A DNA stretch of 64,000 nt from Erigeron canadensis. Taxonomy: Eukaryota; Streptophyta; Magnoliopsida; Asterales; Asteraceae. Under the pieces are notes generated by a model. That model saw only the letters and a program-made list of their open reading frames with translations. It was not told where the DNA came from and searched no databases. The stretch covers positions 10,589,513 through 10,653,512 of the forward strand of contig NC_057762.1 in the NCBI RefSeq assembly GCF_010389155.1, in the 5' to 3' direction. The translations under genes and the position numbers were made by a program. Positions 23,337 through 34,707 of this stretch are shown here, piece by piece (position 1 is the first letter of the stretch; the number at the start of each line of letters is the position of its first letter).

Positions 23337-23518
23337 ACATCAAACTCACACACACACACTCTCGACCATCAACACACACACACACACACACACAAACACA
23401 CACCTGTACACACATACACACACTCGACACCACACACACAGACTCGACCACACACACATTCGAACACACACACACATTCGACCACACACACACATTCGAC
23501 CTCACACACACACACTTT
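23337..23518. repeat. (CA)n compound microsatellite with TCGACC interruptions
   Basis: CA runs alternate with CTCGACC or TTCGACC. Open frames here on both strands are low-complexity artefacts. Confidence 0.9.
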
Positions 23519-24559
23519 CGAATGTGGATTGTTTTTGGGCTTGAACGGGTTTGTATGACCTAAATGGGCCGGTTTGATCTTAGTTTCCATATTATAAACC
23601 TTTAAAATCCTTTAAAACCCACACGCTCTCACTAAACACTTAAACCATACAACCCTTTACGGTTTTTTTTTGGAGCTCGACCTCACGAATACACACACAC
23701 AAATTCGAGATTGACGGATTGTTTGGGGTTGAACTTGCTTGGATCGGGGTTGTTCAACACGGATTTGGGTTGGACTCGACTTAATATTGCTTTGCTTTTG
23801 TTTTCTTTTCGATCCTTCATCAAGTAAGTATTCCTTTTTCTTTTATTCTTGGATTCTTGAGGTTGAAGATGATGAATAGTGTTCTAGTTTTACTCATGCT
23901 CGACCTAGCCCGTGAATATTAGAGCTCGACCTCCGCTCGTATTATGGCTTCACTCGAGCTCGACCATGTTAGGGTTTTGGTTATCTAAACTCGACATACT
24001 GCCTAATCACTCGAGCTCGACCTGAGCTCGATCAAATTCAACCATAATACTTATTTGTTTACTGGAGCTCGACCTAGCTTGTGTTTAAATGGAGCTCGAC
24101 CTAGATAGGGTTTTTGAATATGGAGTGAAACTCGCCCCTGTGATTAGGATTTAGGTTTCACTCGAGCTCGACTTAGGAACTACTCGAGTTCGACCTAGTT
24201 TTTGGTTAATGGATCTTGACCTCCTATCTTGTCAACGTTTGAATGTTCTCTTCTCGACCCGGTTTAGGGTTTAGATAGTACACGACCTTGACCTTCTTTA
24301 GGGTTTTGCAAGTACATGAGTTTGACCTTCATTAGGGTTTTGTATGAAATCGAGCTCGACCTCACTATTTGTAAAATTTTTTGTTTCACTCCATATCGAC
24401 CCATTTTGATTCGGTCTGATGAGTTTTGTTAAACTCGATCGCCTATGAACCTCCATGATGATGGTTTATATGTGTAGGTGCAATATTTGAACATCAGGTG
24501 TTTTAGATGGAATGGGTTCTCATGAGTCTGAATTATTTATACCGAAATGCTTGTGACTT

Positions 24560-24870
24560 TGAAATGTTGTTTTTTTTTATGATATATACAAAACTTGAAA
24601 AATTGGACGAATTTAGGTCTCGACTTGTATTAATTTTGAACTTGAAAAACTCACTTGGGTTTTGGTTCAAGTTATGTCAATCAAGTTAGCGACTTGTAAA
24701 TTTGAACAATTTAAGGTTTTGTTTTTGTAAGGAACTTGTAATTTTATTTAAGTTTAGATCTAGACTTGTACTAATTTTGAACTTGAAAACTCACTTGAGT
24801 TTTGGTTTGAATTGGGTCAATCAAGTCTGAGATTTGTAGACTTGAATAATTTTAGGTTCTGACTTACAAT
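24560..24870 (+). repeat. Second set of ~95 bp leader repeats
   Basis: Two to three units with ACTTGAAAACTCACTTGGGT and GGTCAATCAAGT blocks, related to 17215-17670. This supports calling 21601-24900 a second leader of the same family. Confidence 0.6.
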
Positions 24871-25002
24871 CAAGGTAAAACCGGGATTTTGTCATGATAA
24901 ATATATGTCTTGCACCTTTTCGTTAGTCTAGAATATAAATAGGCTGTGATAGTCTTTTGATTGTATACTTGCTGTTCTTTTTAAAGAATAAGTTGAATTA
25001 TG

Positions 25003-25640
25003 TTTCTTGAAGTGGCCTTCGACATCCTAGACAAATATAATATGAAGCTAAACCCTGCAAAATGCAACTTTGGAGTTGGTGCTGGAAAACTTCTAGGATA
25101 TATGGTCACCGGCCAAGAGAGGAATCGAAGCAAGTCCAGAGTAGATCAAAGCCATTCTAAATTTGAAGTCTCCTTCGAATGCCAAGGATGTTCAAATATT
25201 GACGGGAAGATTGGCAGCGTTGAATAGATTCATTTCAAGATCTTCAGACAGATGCAAAGAATTTTATGATATTCTAAGGAAAAACAAAAGGTTCGAGTGG
25301 GGAGAAAAACCGGAATAAGCCTTCCAGGAATTGAAGAAATATCTTTCTACTCCTCCACTATTGGTAAAGCCTGAAGATGGAGAGCCTTTATTTCTTTATA
25401 TGGCAGTATCTTCAACTTCAGTCAGTGTAGTACTGGTAAAGGAAACAGAAGGTCAACAAAATCCTATTTATTACGTAAGCAAAAGTTTAATTGATGCTGA
25501 AACCAGGTACTCTCATCTCGAAAAACTTATACTTGCATTGGTAATGGCATCCACTAAGCTTAGGCATTACTTTTAAACACATGCTATACATGTTAGGACT
25601 AATTACCCTATAAAATGTGTCTTAAGAAAGCCTGAAGTAT
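25003..25640 (+). pseudogene. RT C-terminus and RNase H of the Tat element
   Basis: AFDILDKYNMKLNPAKC (25018-25068) is the end of a gypsy RT. A frameshift near 25110 separates it from LTGRLAALNRFISRSSDR. The RNase H frame (KKYLSTPPLLVKPEDGEPL, NPIYYVSKSL, RYSHLEKLILAL) is broken by TAA at 25316-25318 and 25574-25576, both where Gln is expected. The catalytic YVDD half of RT is missing. Confidence 0.85.
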
Positions 25641-26190
25641 TTGGTAGGATGGCTAAGTGGTCTGTTAAATTAAGCGCTTTTAATTTAATCTATGAACCTA
25701 GGACTAACATAAAGTCACAGGCCTTAGCAGACTTTGTGGCTGATTTTAGTACCGATTTGCAATCTGATGTAGACTTAGAAGTCAAAATGCTAGAAGAATC
25801 CACTGAAAAATGGACTTTACATACTGATGGTGCAGCTAACATTAAAGGAATAGGGTTAGGTATCGTACTAAAATCGCCATAGGGGGATATCATACCCCAG
25901 GCAGTCAATTGTCATTTTATAGCTACTAATAATGAAGCAGAGTACGAGACTTTAATCTGTGGCATGCAATTGACTAAAGATATGAGCATTAGAAATCTTA
26001 AAGTATATGTAGATTCATTGCTTTTAGCTAATCATTTCAATGGGACATATGCTGCGAAAGGTGAAAAGCTGGTATAATATCTAGAAATTGTCAAAAAATT
26101 GGCAGAAAATTTCAATTTATTTGAAATAGAACAAGTTCCTAGAGAGGAAAATACTGAAGCTGATGTCTTAGCTAATCTAGGATCTACATT
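25641..26190 (+). pseudogene. Archaeal-type RNase H (RVT_3) of the Tat element
   Basis: WTLHTDGAANIKGIG and ATNNEAEYETLICGM are the first and second catalytic blocks of an additional RNase H found in Tat elements between RT-RH and integrase. KVYVDSLLLANHF carries the next Asp. Stops TAG (25880-25882, after KSP) and TAA (26075-26077, after EKLV) both stand where Gln is expected. The end (VPREENTEADVLANLGS) is in frame with integrase. Confidence 0.88.
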
Positions 26191-27538
26191 TAAGATGTCT
26201 CCAGAAACTAGAATTCCTATAGTTCACATTTTGCAACCTGCTATAGGATCAGAATCAATAAAGATATTAGCTATTCAAGATACAGACGTAGACCAACCTG
26301 AGAATAATCAAAATTCCTGGACTAAACCCATAATAGAATATCTAAACACTGGGACAATCCCTAAGAATGAACACCCAAAGAATTTTCGCATGAAAACTGC
26401 ACATTATTCTATGATAAATGGTACTTTGTATAGAAGATCACTTGCAGTACCATATCTTAGATGTTTGGAACATCCTGAGACTACTGAGGTGCTCAAAGAT
26501 ATCCATGAAGGTGAATGTGGAAACCATACCGCAGGAAGATCTTTATACTCCAAGATCTTGAGAACAGGTTACTATTGGCCAACTATGAAACAACATGCTG
26601 AAAAATACTCGAAGAAATGTGATGCATGCCAACGACATAGCAACATTTATCATCAACCGGCAGAACATATGTATTTAGTTCTTTCACATTGGCCATTCAT
26701 GAAGTGGGGAATCGATATTGTCAGGCCAATGACAGAATCTTCAGCAGAAAAGAAATACTTTCTGGCCATGACTGATTACTTCTCTAAATGGATTGAAGTA
26801 GAAGCATATGCCAAGATCCAAGAAGCTCATGTTATATCTTTCATTAAGAAAAGCATATTAACACGATTTGGAGTTCCCGCTGAGATAATCTGTGACAATG
26901 GATCACAATTTATTGGCAAAAGGAGAACTAATTTCTACGAAAGTTGGGGAATTAAAATGATCACCTCTACTCCTGTACATCCTCAAGCTAACGGACAAGC
27001 AAAGTCAAGCAATAAGATCATCATGAACAATCTCAAGAAAAGACTGGGACAAGCTAAAGGAAAATGGGCAGAAGAACTTCCATTTGTCTTCTGGGCTGAT
27101 CGAACCACTTCGAAAACGGCCACTGCACAAACGCCATTTTCACTTGTCTTTGGAACTGAAGCAGTATTACCCACCGAAATGGATTTCCCTACAGCAAGGG
27201 TAAGCTTATTAACTTATGAGAAAAACAAGGAATTATTGCTTGAAGATCTTGAAGCTGTAGCTGAACTACGAGAAAGAACCAAGATAAGAATAGCAGCTTA
27301 TCAACAGCGAATCGCTAAGTCTTATAATAAAAATATAAGAATTAGAAGATTTCAAATTGGAGATCTAGTTCTCAAAAAGGTTCTAACTAAACCTGATGGT
27401 AAGTTGAACCCAAAATGGGAAGATCCTTATTTAATAGAAGGAGAAGCTGGGAAAGGATCCTATTGGCTTCAAACTTTGAAAGGTATACTAGTCCCAAGAG
27501 CATGGAACGCTACCCATCTCAAAACTTATCATATGTAG
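26191..27538 (+). CDS. Integrase of the Tat element
   Basis: Inserts element cDNA into the genome. The stretch is open with the end of the second RNase H (open from 26099). The H2C2 zinc domain (HEGECGNH ... CDACQRH) is near 26505-26640. The core shows GIDIVRP (first Asp), ICDNGSQF (second Asp), then NGQAKSSNK where NGQAE is expected: the catalytic Glu codon reads AAG (27002-27004), so the enzyme is probably inactive. The C-terminal part (GDLVLKKV, GKLNPKWEDPYLI, NATHLKTYHM) is typical of the family. The stop is at 27536-27538. Confidence 0.9.
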
Positions 27539-28600
27539 TTTACTTTGTCTTTCGACAAAGCTGAGTAAGCTTCCTTACCTTTGAGTTTTCTATTTCCTTG
27601 TCATATATTATTTTCTTCAAAATAATGATACTGACTTGAGTGTCGGAGTAGCGTTAGCCAAAAGGCTAACGCCATTTTCAAATAAATCTTTGGTTTTTAT
27701 AGGTTCAACAAGACGAATCTATATCAACAATCATATGTACAAGAACATGCGACAAGGTTCGGCTCTAACGCCTACATTTGGTTAAAGGTCTTCACCTTTT
27801 CATTATGGAATTTCTACTGGACGGCTCTAACGCCAACTATTGGTTAAAAGCATACACCTTTCTTAAATCGCCTGGGTCACACAAATTAATTAGATGGTTG
27901 AAAGGTTAAATTTCAAGGTCATCGAAATTAATTCTGTTGGTTATCAATGTTACCATTGATCTCCCGATTTGGCTAACCACGCCATCATTGTCCAATGAAC
28001 ATTCAAAATGGGTTAACCACGCCTCTTAAGTAATTTCAAGATGTTAAGACACCCTTAATATCTTGAACAACAATGTTCTTACGAAATTAATTAAAAATTA
28101 GGAATGTCCCTTCTTAATTTTAATTCCTAACAAGATCTTATTCGATTCCACACCTATGTATTATTTTAATGCAGGCAAAAGTGGAAATCAACAGTTATTA
28201 AACATACTACAAAGCAAAGATCATAGCCATAAAGTGGGATCTTAATCGCTCACACAAGGTGCATATATCTTATCTTTAATCACTGTGTTGATTTGACTAC
28301 TTACTGAATTTATTGTCTAGTAAGTCATAAATCATGATTACCCGACAAACATTGCAGTAATATTAATTACTCATTTTACTATTTTACCCTCGTTAACAGT
28401 TTTGTTTTTTTAAACAAAAATCAAAATGGATCAAAAGACTAATGTTCATTTAAAAAGAAACTTACATCAAACTACTCAAAAGCAATTTTTTACAACCGTG
28501 ATTGATCACTCCGGATTAATCTCGCCCCTCCTAGTACATTGTTTCTCTACGAAGCACTACCCCTAACGATTCCTATCACTAATATTAAAAGGGTATGGGC
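27539..28600 (+). other. 3' untranslated region of the Tat element
   Basis: No ORF. A perfect hairpin GCGTTAGCC-AAAA-GGCTAACGC lies at 27651-27672. GGCTCTAACGCC-like motifs recur near 27762 and 27824, and GGCTAACCACGCC-like motifs near 27970 and 28011. The left part of the 3' LTR and its polypurine tract were not found, so the junction with the chromovirus piece near 28.6 kb appears deleted. Confidence 0.55.
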
Positions 28601-28649
28601 TCCGACCTTTGCATTATATCCTTCATCGCCCATAGAAAATCCCTACAGA

Positions 28650-28858
28650 TGAATTTCCCAATAAAGATCAGGGTTGATACTCTTCAACTCGTCGAGAATA
28701 GGCCTCATTCTTGCCATCTCTTCTCTAGCAACTCGAAGCTCTTCTTGTGTGGCATCGAGAGTGTGGTCCAAAACCTCGATTCTCGCTTTCAAACCCCTGT
28801 TGACCTCTGAACTCATTTCTTGCTCGGTCTTCGCACATTCTTTGCATACGCACGACCT
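28650..28858 (-). other. Short coiled-coil reading frame, unknown
   Basis: The minus strand is open for 69 codons between stops. It has a CVCKEC motif, then a heptad-like helix (LDHTLDATQEELRVAREEMA) and ends DLYWEIHL. The even, non-low-complexity composition makes chance less likely. It lies past the gag zinc-knuckle region and does not match the gag of the relative at 37912-39444. It could be from another element at the deletion junction. I do not recognise it. Confidence 0.35.
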
Positions 28859-28959
28859 TTAGCAGCTAGAACTTGATTGCCTCTGAGGCCATGTGTTCAG
28901 GGTAGTCTCCTCTGATTCAATGATAACCCATTGAACGGTGCCCTCTGAATTCTTGATTC

Positions 28960-30050
28960 CCTACCGTAACTTGCAAAATGCCTAGTCTTATGGCAGTTGA
29001 AAGATGTCATGCAAATTGATTCTCCGCATGTGTTAAGATTACACTTTGTACACTAAGGGCGAGGACCCACATATTGCTTTTTGCTGACATTGCCTTGCCT
29101 CCATTATGCCTTTTACCAACAGATTGCCAAACTTTCTCACTACTACTTGCCCCACAACTTTCCTTCATCTTTGTCCTAACAACCATAAGAGTCCCACACT
29201 AAATCAACTCATCAGTCATAGCCTCGTATCTCAATGTAGCCTCTTCCAGAGTAAGCGGATGAACAACAACCATAATCGACCTAACCCAAGGGGTCAGCCT
29301 ACGAAGATACTCCTCGATGCCTTTGCTCTCGGATTAAACAATTGTGAAACCATCCTTGACAACTCACTCAAACATGTAGCGTAACGAACATGATCAGCAC
29401 CAATCATCTTATACTCCAAAAGTTCTCGATATAATCTTTTCAGTTCAGTTGCCTTGCAGAACTTTCTCGCCAACTCCTTAAAATTTTAACATGACATCGC
29501 TTTGGCCACTACTCTGCTTCTGGCTCAACATTGACCATTCCACCAAGATAACGCATCCAAGGTAAATAAATTGCCCTATAACTGAACCTTTGACAAGGTG
29601 TACACTCACTAATGTCAATCACAGCTTCCGTCTATCTAATCATTGAATAAATATTTCTGCTCCACCTCTGCCACATAATCTTGCATGCCACATTCCTTGA
29701 TGATTTTGTAAGTAAAACATCTGACACCACTTCTAGTCTCTCTTAGTACATTTCCTATACGAATTCTCTCATCGGCATCTTCATAGTATTCACTAGTCTC
29801 TTCATTCATTGCTTCCTCATACTATGCATCCTCAGCTTCATTATAAGTCATCCCTTCATTCGTCGCATTTCGTGTCAGGACATCATTGATGACTTGAGTA
29901 ATTGTGGCAATCGTCTCCGTTTGCAGTAGCTCTCATCTCACCGTTATTCCGCACATGTTAGTATATCTTTGGAACGTTATTCGCGAAGAAACACTCGAAA
30001 ATGTCAATGCCTATGTCACATGTTACACTCAGCAAGCTCTCTCTTCTTAT
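28960..30050 (-). pseudogene. Degenerate chromovirus gag
   Basis: On the minus strand, blocks match the better preserved gag at 37912-39444: the CCHC region (near 28975-29080), the region upstream of the zinc knuckles (29160-29400) and the capsid-like core (29440-29700). Many stops and frameshifts; no frame is open over 100 codons. Confidence 0.65.
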
Positions 30051-30189
30051 GGTCTAAGGGATGCTATCTAAAACTTAAACTACTCATGCAGTCCATGTCA
30101 ATGCAATACATATATACATATATATATACTAATATTTAATCCTATATCGCAGTTAAAATGTGGTCCGAATCTAACACCTACATTCGTTG

Positions 30190-30345
30190 CACTAGCGGTG
30201 TATGTATACAGGGTGTACCAGCGGCTAACCCTCCACACCCCTAGTACATCTAATGCAAGGTCAGATCGCAGTACTGGTATGCTCTCTAGTTATAGGCTCG
30301 GTATGTATACAGGGTGTACCTGCGGCTAACCCTCCACCTAACCAA
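30190..30345 (-). repeat. Leader tandem repeat of the chromovirus
   Basis: Two units containing GTATACAGGGTGTACC and GCGGCTAACCCTCCAC (plus orientation), about 110 bp apart. Matches the repeat at 39715-39985. Confidence 0.8.
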
Positions 30346-30744
30346 CACCCATTAAGCAGACCAGGGTTGCTACCACACTCTCACTACAAGTGCAATCTGT
30401 GATGTCAATAACTGTCTCAAAGCATGGCGATAATCATAGAAAAGTTGATCACGCTTTTCTATGATATCGCAATGCCGTACTAGTTAGCGTCATTACTTCA
30501 TTTCGCTCTAATACACATAAATAATCACAACAACACCAAAAGCACATAGTCACCAAAAGTACATAGTCACTAAATGACAATCACAGTCACGTAAGCACAG
30601 GGATAATAAGTCTCAATAGAAAATGAACTCAAAATATAAGCGACGTTAACACGTCTAGAATGCATCTATGATTCCTATCGTAAATGCTATACGGGGTTCT
30701 TAGGTTATAGTCTAGGCTTTTCCACCTAATTCTTTACAACCACG

Positions 30745-30756
30745 GCTCTGATACCA
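30745..30756 (-). other. Primer binding site of the chromovirus piece
   Basis: The minus strand reads TGGTATCAGAGC, three bases from the LTR end at 30760. Confidence 0.92.
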
Positions 30757-30759
30757 TTC

Positions 30760-33547
30760 TGTAACACCCCACTGTTGGCGGAAACATGAGGTGTCATGAA
30801 AAGTACAACACAACATGGAATTACATAGATACTGCTATATGAAATAGAATATAATGAATGTATTCCCAAAACATGAGTTCAAAGTCATGACAATGCTAGG
30901 AAAGCTTATTACAAGTACATCCATAAAAGGAATAAACCAAGGCATGCAGCCTTAAAGTCTGACAAAAGTAAAGGAGCTCTAGTCTCCAAAGTCCAGTCCT
31001 AGCATGAAAATCCTTATCCCTGAATAGCTTGAGCACCTGAAAAGTATACTAAAGCGTGTCAACACAAAGGTTGGTGAGTTTGTAGGTTTTTGTCAAAAAG
31101 TCTAGTCAAAGAAATAAGTCTTTTGTCGATTCTTTAAAGTCTAAACAAGTATTAGTTCAATACATAATGAGCAGAGTTACGCCATAATATGTCCAAAGTC
31201 TCATGCCTCATGTCTCATGTCTCAAAGTCTCGATGTCTCAAAGACTCAATGTCTCGAAGACCCAATGTCTCAAAGTCTCAATGTCTCAAAGTCTGGCCTG
31301 ACAGTACCTTCCTTAGTCCAAGTCTCAAGTCTCATGTCCAAGTCTCAAACTCATACAATAAGCACGTCCAAACCATAAATCACAACAATAAACACATAAA
31401 TCGCACACATATAAACAAAATCAAGCACGGCAAATGGCACATGTAACTCTATAAGCACAGACTCCGTATTGAACATAAACAGAAATCGACAAAACTGTTT
31501 GAAACATAAGTATACTTTCCATCCCAAAACTTGTAAAAAGAGGGGCTATGAAACCCACCTGAAAAGTGTTATGAAAGTATAACGAACGAGCACGACAAGC
31601 ACAATGAAAGTCCACGACAACCAACACCTTTCAATAATACATGACAAGTCACAATGAAAGTCTTTGGTCTTAAGTCTTAGCCTATTAGAAATGCCTTTAA
31701 GTGCACATGTCTTTATTTAACTTTTAAAACGACATTTGACAAAATTTGAATAAACTGAACAAGAGTCTGGATTTGACACCAATGACCTTTCTTAAGTTTA
31801 AAATACATTATTTTATCAATACAACCTGATTTGAAATCATTACATAGCCCAAAATAAGTTTTACTCGAATTTAATCAAAACTAGACGAAACCAAAGATTT
31901 TAACCGAAAAGCTTACGAAAATGAAACGAGTAGAGGTTGAGCTCAACCTAATGGTTGAACTCGACCAACTAAAGCCTAAATATGTTATTTTAAAATCTTT
32001 TAATCATACATTAGCCAATTGGACCAAAACTACATCTTTTGAGAAAACTAGTCAAGTTTAAGAACCGAATAAGCGCGTATGGACACGAAAGGCTAATGAA
32101 ATCGACTATATGAGTTGGGAAGTGGTTGAACTCGACCATGGCATGTCTAGTTCGATCTGGACAGAGGTCAAAATGAGTTCTTCTCAGTACTTAAGGGTCC
32201 GAGAGTTAAAACAAGTCACTTCGGGTCAAACTAGTAACTTTACGTGACGTTTAAGCGACAAAAGTCAACATAGGGTCAACCTAGACCACCAGAGGTCGAG
32301 CTAGACCAGCCTAGGTCGAGCTAGGCCTAACCAGGGTCGGATTCATACGCGATTTAAGCAAAAACGAACGATTTTGACGCGATTTTGTTAAAATAACGAG
32401 ATCTAAGGCTAGCCAATTCATACCCATGAGTCTTGATTGCACAAAAGTGTCACAAATCAGTACAAAAAGGTTGAAGTTCGACCGATTTCATACATCATGT
32501 GATCGACAATTGCACAACCTTAATCTTGGATACGGAATCGACTAGTTTTAGAGTCTTTTAGCCAAGTAAAGGATATCTTCAACTTTTGTAGTTGCACAAA
32601 ATCCAAATTACATGAGTGCATAATGTATCAAATCAAAGCCTTAATCAAGGTTCAATTCGTTTCTTACACACAATTGTAACCGAAATTGCACAATCAACAA
32701 TCAAAGACATGATTCGCTTAGCTTTTGATAAGAACCGAAAGAGTAAACATATATATACATATAAAAACGAAATGGAGAGATTAAGAACATAACTTACACA
32801 ATTTTTTGATGAAGAGAATGATGATATTCACTTGTTTCTTGATCAAAGGTTGAAGCCTTGATTGATTGAAAGCGTTTAGAACCGAAATCGAGAAAATGAT
32901 TTAAGAGAGGATTTGAAAGACAAACTCTTTTCTCTTCTTGTCTATGAAATCTGGATTTTTGTGATAAAAATGTTTTTCAAAGATAACCTTAGAGAGAAAT
33001 CTTATGTGTGTAAAACCTTTTGATGGAATGAAAGAACAAACTATATATAGGCATGAATATGTTGGAATTCAACCATGGTCGAAATCAACCAGGTCTAACT
33101 CGACCAAGTCGACCTCAACCAGGTCAAACTCGACCAAAATCTAGAAAATACTCTTTTACGAAAACGTGGCCGCTTGAATCGTAAAAAACGGAGTTACGGT
33201 TTGAAAGTTATGACCAAAACAAAATCAATACGTTTTTCTGTTGTCGACTCGTTTAATTAATTAAAACGACACCATATACGGCAAAGGTAATTGATATCCG
33301 TTGATTCGCTTAATGTTTTGAAAGTTCATTTTAACTTTATTTGGCATTTCTATGAGGCAACTAGTCTTTCTCAATCATTTGCTCCAAGTCTTAAAAAGTT
33401 AAAGGCACTAGTACTCAATAAACATGTCTTGTCTTATTCATACTATAATCCATATAGCCACACGTCTAAAGACTTAAATTGATAGTTAATGACCTTCTAC
33501 AAATGGAAAAGTATAGTCAGACGAACGCTCAGGTGACGATTGTCACA
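30760..33547 (-). repeat. Chromovirus LTR, 2788 bp
   Basis: In plus orientation it starts TGTAACACCCC and ends GATTGTCACA. It is related to the solo LTR at 34708-37157. On the minus strand a TATATATAG box lies near 33040. It contains CTCGACC-type motifs (31930-33130) and a run of CAAAGTCTC/ATGTCTC repeats at 31190-31345. Confidence 0.85.
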
Positions 33548-34201
33548 ATTCTGCATGAGGAGAAATACAATAACGGTCACTTGACAGGGAAGATCTTCAC
33601 CAACGTTCAAGAACTGAAGATATGGAAGATCCCTACAATATCGGATAGTTAGTTTAGCACTCGCATTATAAATAGAAGGAGGTTGATCAATCCTAGGCAC
33701 TTACGATCATCTGCTATAATTCACTTGTACTCACACATACTGCATATTACTTTCTTCGCTGCTTATACACTTAAAAAGATCGATCAACCAACTTCCACCC
33801 TTTGTAATCATTTCAATACAAATCAATGAAGAACAAGGCAGGAACGATTGTTTCCTCCCGGGGTTTTTATGCCGGTGATCCTCTAAGGATTAAGGGCTTT
33901 TCCTCGTCAACAAATATCGGTGTTATTGCTCTTTACTCTTTATTTTACGCATTACTTATTTGATTCTTGCTTGATATCTTGTTTATCTTAACACATTTTG
34001 CATCATTTACATTAGTTTGCGATTATCTTAACCTTCTTTATTGTTTAGTCGATATAATCTATTGTCAAAAGTCTTTCTTAACAACGCATCTTTGCAACTC
34101 AACACATTTTACAAGCACACAACCTCACGAACGAAAGTTTGGTTACTTAATTAATCTAAGTCTTCGACGTAGATTATCTTAGGTGATCTTTGACGAAAAC
34201 A
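33548..34201 (+). repeat. Right part of the Tat 3' LTR
   Basis: 654 bp matching 13745-14398 with few differences, ending AAAACA before ATAAC. The first ~273 bp of this LTR are missing. Confidence 0.9.
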
Positions 34202-34206
34202 ATAAC

Positions 34207-34707
34207 GATAAAAACACCATATGATATCTTATGTGTCAATAAATAATGTATCTACATATCAAATAATTAAGTACTAAAAATCGATATAAATACGTACATT
34301 TTTATTATCATCAAAAAAATGAAGATAAATTAATATGATCAATATTGATACACTTGAAATAAATGTATAAAATACAAGAGTTTTGCTAAATGGGAGCACT
34401 AAGGCTTTCATTAATATGAATTGAATAGTTATATATTTATCATAAAATTCAAAAGCGAACTTTTAATATGAAAACAATGTAACTTTTTAATGCACATTAA
34501 AAAATGAACTTTTAATATGAAAAAAAATAATATTTTTAATGCACATTTTATAGAGCCTAAATATTTCATTATCATTCTTAAAATATAAAGTGTTGCTTTA
34601 TTCAATTTTAATGCTTTAAGTGTTGTTATGCACTTTAGCTAATGACGAGGGCTCAAAAGCCCGTGCTACGCACGTCGAATGTGAAATTCGTTGTTTGCAT
34701 GCATTTT
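34207..34707. other. AT-rich interval
   Basis: No gene. Short direct repeats around CGAACTTTTAATATGAAAA (34454 and 34506) and TTTTTAATGCACAT suggest an old local duplication. CCCGTGCTACGCACG at 34660-34674 recalls the motif at 1051. Confidence 0.5.

Larger units (their letters stand above)
16279..24990 (+). mobile_element. Second Ty1/copia element inside the Tat element, rearranged
   Basis: 5' LTR 16279-16775, PBS 16778-16789, long leader, gag 17677-20775, start of pol to ~21375, then abruptly R-U5 (21376-21586), a second PBS (21589-21600) and a second ~3.3 kb leader to about 24900. There is no RT, RNase H or matching 3' LTR, and the repeat of TTCAG expected on the right was not found. The right junction enters the host RT near 25003, so a deletion has removed both the copia 3' end and the host protease/RT. 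Confidence 0.8.
21601..24990 (+). other. Long non-coding leader after the second PBS
   Basis: About 3.4 kb without a credible ORF. It holds an A13 run, a 77-bp tandem repeat (22736-23040), (CA)n compound repeats (23337-23518), many GAGCTCGACC motifs (23130-24360) and ~95-bp units like those before gag in the first copy. The last ~110 bases include AATATAAATAGG (24932) and may be another LTR remnant. The host gypsy RT resumes near 25003. Confidence 0.6.
28600..33547 (-). mobile_element. Truncated chromovirus (Tekay-like Ty3/gypsy) in the Tat 3' LTR
   Basis: Reading on the minus strand: 5' LTR 33547-30760, PBS 30756-30745, leader with tandem repeats, and a degenerate gag to about 28960; pol and the other LTR are gone. 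The LTR edge at 33547 cuts the Tat LTR, whose intact copy continues smoothly across the same point at 13744/13745. Confidence 0.8.
13472..34201 (+). mobile_element. Tat-lineage Ty3/gypsy retrotransposon, split by two large insertions
   Basis: 5' LTR 13472-14398; the right part of its 3' LTR is 33548-34201. ATAAC flanks both outer ends (13467-13471 and 34202-34206), which ties fragments 19 kb apart into one insertion. Pieces in order: gag 14549-16088, start of the protease region to 16278, [copia insertion and deletion], end of RT, RNase H, a second archaeal-type RNase H, integrase to 27538, 3' UTR, [chromovirus], 3' LTR. The extra RNase H between RT-RH and integrase marks the Tat lineage. Protease and most of RT are missing. 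The element is dead. Confidence 0.9.

Noticed and set aside
23311..23590. Open frames of 66-76 codons on both strands
   Set aside because: They are translations of (CA)n/(TG)n repeats with no real protein content.
31190..31345. Regularly spaced CAAAGTCTC/ATGTCTC units that look like a CRISPR array
   Set aside because: Units are 8-12 bp, there are no unique spacers, and this is plant LTR sequence.
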